Below, piece after piece: positions 1 to 4,541 of a stretch of DNA of 7,334 bases. Source of the stretch: Prevotellaceae bacterium UBA1710 (GTDB lineage: Bacteria > Bacteroidota > Bacteroidia > Bacteroidales > Bacteroidaceae). Made by a program: the position numbers and the translations under genes. Below the pieces are notes generated by a model. The model saw nothing but the letters and a program-made list of their open reading frames with translations, did not search any database and was not told the origin of the DNA. The stretch is from contig DCJC01000026.1 in the NCBI GenBank assembly GCA_002317355.1, forward strand, positions 1 to 7,334. Direction: 5' to 3'. Every line of letters begins with the position of its first letter. Positions within the stretch are counted from its first letter, which is position 1.

Positions 1-410
1 GTCTCTGCGGGGAATGACATCCAGCTGTTAGCACCACTGCGATGATTGATAACAGCGTCCAAGAGGAAGCCAGTGCCTTTTTCCTTGTAAGTACGTATCA
101 TGGAGCGAAGCTGTCCCTCACTGCCGAATGATGAATTGTGGTCATACCAATACACTGGCGCATAGCCCATAACGTTGCCCGATGTGGCACAGTTGCCACT
201 GTTTGGCACCCAGATGAGGCTGAACCACGGAGCTATGGCATCTGCCTGTGCTTCAAGAGCACTCCACTGGGTATTCACATAACTGTCCCAATAGAAGCCT
301 TGAAGCATGACACCGTCATACTTGTTTGGCCACCCTTGGGCACTTGCATTAGCGAGCGGAGCAGAGGCTATGCCGCATATAAGTAGGAATTTTGTGATAT
401 TGTTTCCCAT
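1..410 (-). CDS. GH13 alpha-amylase, N-terminal part (gene cut by window edge)
   Basis: Only the first 136 codons are visible. The gene probably encodes an endo-acting alpha-amylase that cuts alpha-1,4 links in starch or maltodextrin. Residues 1-24 form a signal peptide: K7, a hydrophobic stretch FLLICGIASAPLA, then an A-x-A cleavage site (ANASA) before Q25. A mature N-terminal Gln is common in Bacteroidota signal peptidase I substrates. C12 has Ile before it and is a poor lipobox, so this looks non-lipidated, unlike B. thetaiotaomicron SusG. The catalytic barrel begins at once with VMLQGFYWDSY (34-44), followed by WVPNS (67-71), GYAPVYW (82-88) and GH13 conserved region I, DAVINH (118-123). 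There is no N-terminal CBM34-like domain, which argues against a SusA-type neopullulanase. The catalytic Asp/Glu/Asp lie outside the window. The ATG at 410 is the only start that leaves the signal peptide intact. The gene follows susF by 87 nt, in the place a susG-like enzyme occupies. Confidence 0.9.
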   Translation of the reverse strand, partial: MGNNITKFLLICGIASAPLANASAQGWPNKYDGVMLQGFYWDSYVNTQWSALEAQADAIAPWFSLIWVPNSGNCATSGNVMGYAPVYWYDHNSSFGSEGQLRSMIRTYKEKGTGFLLDAVINHRSGANSWMSFPAE

Positions 411-422
411 AGTGAAAAAGAA

Positions 423-459
423 TGCCCTCTCACTCCCTCGATATAAAAGTGAGAGGGCA
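423..459 (-). terminator. Intrinsic terminator or attenuator hairpin between susF and the amylase gene
   Basis: The arms 423-434 and 448-459 are perfect 12-bp reverse complements around a 13-nt loop. On the minus strand the stem reads TGCCCTCTCACT, loop, AGTGAGAGGGCA, and is followed at once by TTCTTTTTCACT and then the amylase ATG at 410. GC-rich stem plus T-run in the direction of transcription is the form of a Rho-independent terminator. On the plus strand the stem is followed by mixed A/T without a T-run, so it is probably not bidirectional. It lies 38 nt after the tandem stop codons of susF and only 12 nt before the next start. It therefore probably works as a partial terminator or a 3'-end stabiliser for the susCDEF part of the message, with read-through supplying the amylase. 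The function is inferred; the structure is plain in the sequence. Confidence 0.75.
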
Positions 460-497
460 CATTATTAATTATTATTAGAGATAAATGCCTTCAGCTA

Positions 498-1523
498 TTA
501 CTCTGCTGGAATAATCTCGCAGTAGATGTTGTCATGATCGCCGCGACGACCAGTGTAGAACTTGATGACGTAGTTACCTGCGCTAACAGAGATGTTGTCA
601 CCACCAGGAGTCAGGTTGTTCGCATCGCCACCGTAGTTGATGTCCCATCCGTCATTTGCACGGAACTTAATAGTGCCGTCTGTAAGGGTCATCTCTGCCA
701 CCCAGCAACCTTCTGCCACGTCATACTCCATGTCTGTGTCATTCTCCCAACCGCCTGGAGTTGCGTCGCCGATAACGCCGAACTCAACTTTTGTAGCAGT
801 AGCGTTGCCAGCCTCAAGGTTTACGTTGAAGAGGTAAACGCCTGTTTCGATATTGATATTGCCTCCAGCATCGTTGATGTTATCCAATGAGCCGCCATAG
901 TTGGTGTGGTTCCAATCAGGAGCATTTGTGAGTTTGAAGTCACCATCGGCATATACGAAGCCGCTGTAGTTTCCATCGAGTTCAGGAGAGACAAGACGGT
1001 CTGCGATTCCATGGTTCCAGCCATTGCCATTGCCTGGAGTCCAGAGGTACTGCGAGTACTGTGGAGCTGGCATGATAGCCTTGAAAGTGATATCTGCAGG
1101 AGTCATGGCGATAACTGTAGAACCTGTCGCGCCTGAGAGAGAGGCATTGCCGGAAAGCTTGCCATTGAGAGTGCGCTCTGTGCGGCTGCTTCCATAAAGG
1201 TACTTGATTGCTCCCTTGAGATCCTCAACAGCGACCTTTCCGTTTGCGTCAGGATAGATGCCATAGTTGTTGTTGCCCTCAACAATTGAGAGTGTGAATC
1301 CGATTGGATGTGCTCCAGCAGTAGCAGTGATGTCGATAACCTGCACGCTGTCAGCATCAACAGCATCAAGGTCAATAAGATCCTTAACGCCCTGGGCTGT
1401 GAACTCTGCTGTCACTGACGCCACCTCTTGGTTCTGCACCGGAAGCTTCCAGTTCTCGTAGTCGTCGTTGCAGGAGGTGAGTCCTGCAACGATGAATGCT
1501 ACAAATAATATCTTCTTGTACAT
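498..1523 (-). CDS. susF: SusF-like surface starch-binding lipoprotein with two binding modules
   Basis: This 341-residue outer-membrane lipoprotein probably binds starch at the cell surface. The signal peptide ends in the lipobox GLTSC (Cys 18). The following residues NDDYEN are acidic, like Bacteroidota surface-export signals. Residues about 19-150 form an N-terminal domain of the SusE/SusF type that I cannot assign further. Two carbohydrate-binding modules follow. Module 1 (about 160-245) begins WTPGNGNGWNH and carries W204 with NYGG (208-211). Module 2 (about 247-341) carries W259, W293, NYGG (296-299) and GGDNI (307-311). These aromatics are candidate sugar-stacking residues. B. thetaiotaomicron SusF is longer (about 485 residues, three modules), so this protein is one module short and closer in layout to SusE. 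The gene starts 22 nt after susE and ends in tandem stops TAA TAG (500-495). The susF name follows gene order and lipoprotein type; 'second SusE-like protein' would be equally fair. Confidence 0.88.
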   Translation of the reverse strand: MYKKILFVAFIVAGLTSCNDDYENWKLPVQNQEVASVTAEFTAQGVKDLIDLDAVDADSVQVIDITATAGAHPIGFTLSIVEGNNNYGIYPDANGKVAVEDLKGAIKYLYGSSRTERTLNGKLSGNASLSGATGSTVIAMTPADITFKAIMPAPQYSQYLWTPGNGNGWNHGIADRLVSPELDGNYSGFVYADGDFKLTNAPDWNHTNYGGSLDNINDAGGNINIETGVYLFNVNLEAGNATATKVEFGVIGDATPGGWENDTDMEYDVAEGCWVAEMTLTDGTIKFRANDGWDINYGGDANNLTPGGDNISVSAGNYVIKFYTGRRGDHDNIYCEIIPAE

Positions 1524-1545
1524 ATTGTTCTTGTTTTAATGTTTC

Positions 1546-2772
1546 TTACTCAACTGTGCAATATACCTTGCCATCAGTTTTCTTTGTATTCTCGAGGTAG
1601 AGGCGAATAGTAGAGCCTGCTGTTGTGATGTTGTCTCCACCGCGAGAGAGATTCTGCAAGTCACCGCCGTAGTTAACATCCCAATTGCCGTTAGAAGTGA
1701 ACTTCCAACCAGCCTCGGTAACTGTTGCATTTTCAAAGACGAGACAGTGATCATCCTTGCTGTAGGTCATAATCTGTGAATCGTCTGCAGCATTCCAGCT
1801 GTTGAAGTCGCCTACAAGACGCCATGTGTACTTCTCTGCAATAATAGAGCGCTTCTCGATGTTGACTTTGAGGAGGTAGATTGAAGGCTCGCCATTGAAG
1901 CCGATGTTGCCTGTGCCATCGTTGATAACGATTTCGTCAGAGCAAGCAGCTTGGTCAAAGTTGCTGCAGTTGTACTCGCCGTCGTTCCAGTTGTCCTTCA
2001 TTGTGAACTTGAATTCGCCATCGATATAAGCATAGCCTACAAGAGCGTCATCATCATCGCTCCACTTGAGGATTGGAGCATAGTCATGGTTCCAGCCATT
2101 GCCATTGCCTGGCATGTAGATTGGCTCTGGCACAGGCTTCTCGTAAGGAAGGGCGTAGTATGGCTTCACATTTATCTCAACTATGTTAGAGTTGATGCTT
2201 GAGACAGTGTTGCCAATGCCAGCGTCAATGCGTGCCTGAACCATAACGTAAACCTTGAGAGGTGCGCAATCAGCACCTTCCTGCCAAGCCTCTGTAGAGA
2301 ACGAGCTGAACTGGTTCCAACGGTTGAGATTGAGATTGATGTCCTTTGCGAGGATTGTAGATGTTGTTGACACGTAGGCATTGTCCATGATTACGTAGTC
2401 GAAGTCTGCATCTCCCTCGTAAATGCCCTTCTTTGTGTTGAGTTTAGAAGTATCGAAAGGCTTGGTAAACTTGCCTGTAGGCGAGAGCATGACACGATAT
2501 GTGATGCCTGAGCCTGCAAGGTTGCCAATGGCTGCGCCCTTGTCTGTGAACTTTGGCTGATTCCATGTGAGAACCACACCATCATCAGCAGTCATGTAAT
2601 CTGGTGAGAGATTAACGACATTGGCACCGAACTCTGGCTGGTTCACCTTGAACGAGCCTTCTGCAGGAGTGATAAGCGTAGGGTTTGAGTCATTATCGTC
2701 CGAGCAGCTGCTCAGAGCAAATGCTGTAGCTATGCCTATTGCCAAGTATGAAAATATCTTGTTGAATTTCAT
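1546..2772 (-). CDS. susE: SusE-like surface starch-binding lipoprotein
   Basis: This 408-residue outer-membrane lipoprotein probably holds starch at the surface for the SusCD importer. The signal peptide ends in LSSC (Cys 23), followed by the strongly acidic SDDND, a plausible surface-export signal. Residues about 30-205 match the SusE N-terminal region in style (LITPAEGSF, then VVLTWNQPKF at 66-75) and are probably immunoglobulin-like. Two binding modules follow. The first (about 217-312) begins YMPGNGNGWNH. The second (about 315-408) has WRLVGDFNSWN (317-327), W364, NYGG (367-370) and GGDNI (378-382). The first module lacks NYGG and reads EYNCS at that place. The length is close to B. thetaiotaomicron SusE (about 387). 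The ATG at 2772 is chosen because it gives a complete lipoprotein signal starting MKFNK. It begins 51 nt after susD and lies 22 nt before susF. A 28-bp exact repeat is shared with susF. Confidence 0.92.
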   Translation of the reverse strand: MKFNKIFSYLAIGIATAFALSSCSDDNDSNPTLITPAEGSFKVNQPEFGANVVNLSPDYMTADDGVVLTWNQPKFTDKGAAIGNLAGSGITYRVMLSPTGKFTKPFDTSKLNTKKGIYEGDADFDYVIMDNAYVSTTSTILAKDINLNLNRWNQFSSFSTEAWQEGADCAPLKVYVMVQARIDAGIGNTVSSINSNIVEINVKPYYALPYEKPVPEPIYMPGNGNGWNHDYAPILKWSDDDDALVGYAYIDGEFKFTMKDNWNDGEYNCSNFDQAACSDEIVINDGTGNIGFNGEPSIYLLKVNIEKRSIIAEKYTWRLVGDFNSWNAADDSQIMTYSKDDHCLVFENATVTEAGWKFTSNGNWDVNYGGDLQNLSRGGDNITTAGSTIRLYLENTKKTDGKVYCTVE

Positions 2773-2823
2773 AATTTCTGTTTTTGGATTTTTCGAAGAT
2801 TCAAAGTTTAGATTATTCGAGGT

Positions 2824-4530
2824 TTAATGAGCCTCTGTATAACCCTCATTCTGCTTGAGGTTAGGGTTGGCAAGAAGCTCGCTCGATGGGATTGGATAGA
2901 GGTTGCGAGTAGCAGGGAATGCCTGTCCTGCCTCAATGCCTCCCTTGTAGTCCCAAGTGTAAGTAGCTCCGTTGCCGCCAAACTGACCGAAGCGAATAAG
3001 GTCTGTGCGACGATAACCCTCGCAGTAGAATTCGCGAGCACGCTCGTCAAGGATGTCGTTAAGGCTATAAGTAGTCATCTTCTTTGTGCAATGAGCACGA
3101 TCGCGAATAGCGTCAAGACACTTAGCGCCTTCGCTACCAGCCTTGAGGCTGCCACCATTGAGACGAGCCTCTGCCTCTGCATAGTTAAGGTATGCCTCAG
3201 CCGCACGGAGAAGGAAGAAGTCAGCATCACAGTTACCATCGAAACGCTTTGGGTTCTTACCGTCGCTGCGACGATTGTTGAACTTTGTGGTAGTGAGACC
3301 TGCGAGGAACGACTCGTCCTTGTCATTTGATGTTATATCTGCAGTGTGCTCTACTCCCCAGAAGAGGGCGCGGTCGTCACCTGCAACGGCACGAATCTCC
3401 TTAGAAGTCTTGCCTTCCCAAGCGTAAGGGTCATTAGTGAATTTCTCAAGAAGCTGCTTGCGAACACGCATGCCTCGCCAACCGTCAGTATTAGCCTTGT
3501 CGATGTCGTTGACAGTCTTCTGCTCAGCATCAGCATGAGCAGCAACAAAGAAGTAAGAGCCACCGTAGCCACGAGTGATTTCACCATCCTGAAGAAGCGG
3601 AAGGATAGCCTCAACGTACGCCTCGCTTTCGCCATTATCTGCCATGAAAAGCTTGTCGTAGCCTGTGTATGTGCAAGCCACTCCTGTCTGCAAGTCAATG
3701 ACATCTGTCTTGCCAGTGCAAAGCTTGTAGTCAGATTCGAGAACCATCTTTGCATACTTCTTAGCATTCTCAAGAGCTTCGTTGTAGTCAAAGCCCTCCT
3801 CGTTAGCATTCCATACGTTAGCATTGAGGTAGAGACGACTGAGCATGAGCCAAGCAGCAGCCTTGTTCACACGGCCATACTTCTCCTTGTCTGTATCTCT
3901 TACAGGAACTGCATCCATAAGGTCCTTCTCACACTCTGTAAACTCGCTGATGAGCCACTTGTACATTTCCGGCTGTGTAGCACGTGGTGCAGCACTTCCA
4001 GAAATCTTTGTCAAGAATGGAACATTGCCAAATTCGTTGGCAAGCACATAGTAGTTGAAAGCACGAATCCAACGCACCTCTGCATACTTTGTAGCGCCGA
4101 GCGACTGGCACTTTTCGTCATTGAGATAGTGATTGCAATATGTGATGTTTGACATGCTGCGATAGTACATGAACTTGAGGACCTGATCGCCTGGCTCTGC
4201 CTGATTATAGCATACGTTGATGAGACCACCGTCTGTCCACCAACAGATAGATTCGTCAGTGCCGAGACACTCGAGGTTATACAAGTTACGGAGCAGACAG
4301 CTCTTGCCGCCATCGTCGATGTCGAAGTCTGCAGCGCCATCATTTCCTTCCATGATGAGGGAAGCGTAGCACTTTGTGTACATCTGATTAGCATCGAAAG
4401 GCTGGTTGATGTTTGGGTCACAAGTGTCAGAGGCACTCTCGAAATCCAAATCATTCACACATGATGTCATTGCCAAGCCTGCGGCGATGGCAAATACAGG
4501 TGCGATATTCTTTAATATATTAAATTTCAT
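2824..4530 (-). CDS. susD: SusD-family starch-binding lipoprotein (RagB/SusD)
   Basis: This 568-residue lipoprotein forms the hinged lid on the SusC pore and binds helical starch at the cell surface. The signal peptide ends in MTSC (Cys 24). The TPR-like helical fold of the family is visible as RWIRAFNYYVLANEFGNVPF (153-172), then NKAAAWLMLSRLYLNANVW (222-240), and in the C-terminal half as FFLLRAAEAYLNYAEAEARL (438-457), LDERAREFYCEGYRRTDLIR (494-513) and LYPIPSSELLANPNL (544-558). These are standard RagB/SusD signatures. W97/W98 in TDESICWW sit where B. thetaiotaomicron SusD (551 residues) has its starch-stacking Trp, and Y322, Y326 and W351 are further candidates; this mapping is inference. 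The mature protein has 15 cysteines besides the lipidated one, which stands out. It starts 11 nt after the susC stop, the usual tight coupling of an SusC/SusD pair. Confidence 0.97.
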   Translation of the reverse strand: MKFNILKNIAPVFAIAAGLAMTSCVNDLDFESASDTCDPNINQPFDANQMYTKCYASLIMEGNDGAADFDIDDGGKSCLLRNLYNLECLGTDESICWWTDGGLINVCYNQAEPGDQVLKFMYYRSMSNITYCNHYLNDEKCQSLGATKYAEVRWIRAFNYYVLANEFGNVPFLTKISGSAAPRATQPEMYKWLISEFTECEKDLMDAVPVRDTDKEKYGRVNKAAAWLMLSRLYLNANVWNANEEGFDYNEALENAKKYAKMVLESDYKLCTGKTDVIDLQTGVACTYTGYDKLFMADNGESEAYVEAILPLLQDGEITRGYGGSYFFVAAHADAEQKTVNDIDKANTDGWRGMRVRKQLLEKFTNDPYAWEGKTSKEIRAVAGDDRALFWGVEHTADITSNDKDESFLAGLTTTKFNNRRSDGKNPKRFDGNCDADFFLLRAAEAYLNYAEAEARLNGGSLKAGSEGAKCLDAIRDRAHCTKKMTTYSLNDILDERAREFYCEGYRRTDLIRFGQFGGNGATYTWDYKGGIEAGQAFPATRNLYPIPSSELLANPNLKQNEGYTEAH

Positions 4531-4541
4531 AATTTATCGGT

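Noticed and set aside
138..386. 82-codon open frame on the plus strand
   Set aside because: Antisense to the amylase, whose reading frame has clear GH13 motifs.
372..386. LLIC in the amylase signal as a lipobox
   Set aside because: Ile before the Cys is atypical (Gly, Ala or Ser expected), and a good A-x-A signal peptidase I site follows.
2773..2823. Promoter-like AACTTTG and a 5-bp stem (2793-2797 / 2816-2820) in the susD-susE gap
   Set aside because: The element does not fit the TAnnTTTG spacing, no -33 TTTG lies at the right distance, and the stem is too short with no T-run after it.
2827..3330. 167-codon open frame on the plus strand
   Set aside because: Antisense to the conserved C-terminal part of SusD, with no recognisable motif.
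3346..4152. 268-codon open frame on the plus strand
   Set aside because: It lies wholly inside susD on the opposite strand, has no recognisable domain, and its open frame follows from susD codon use.
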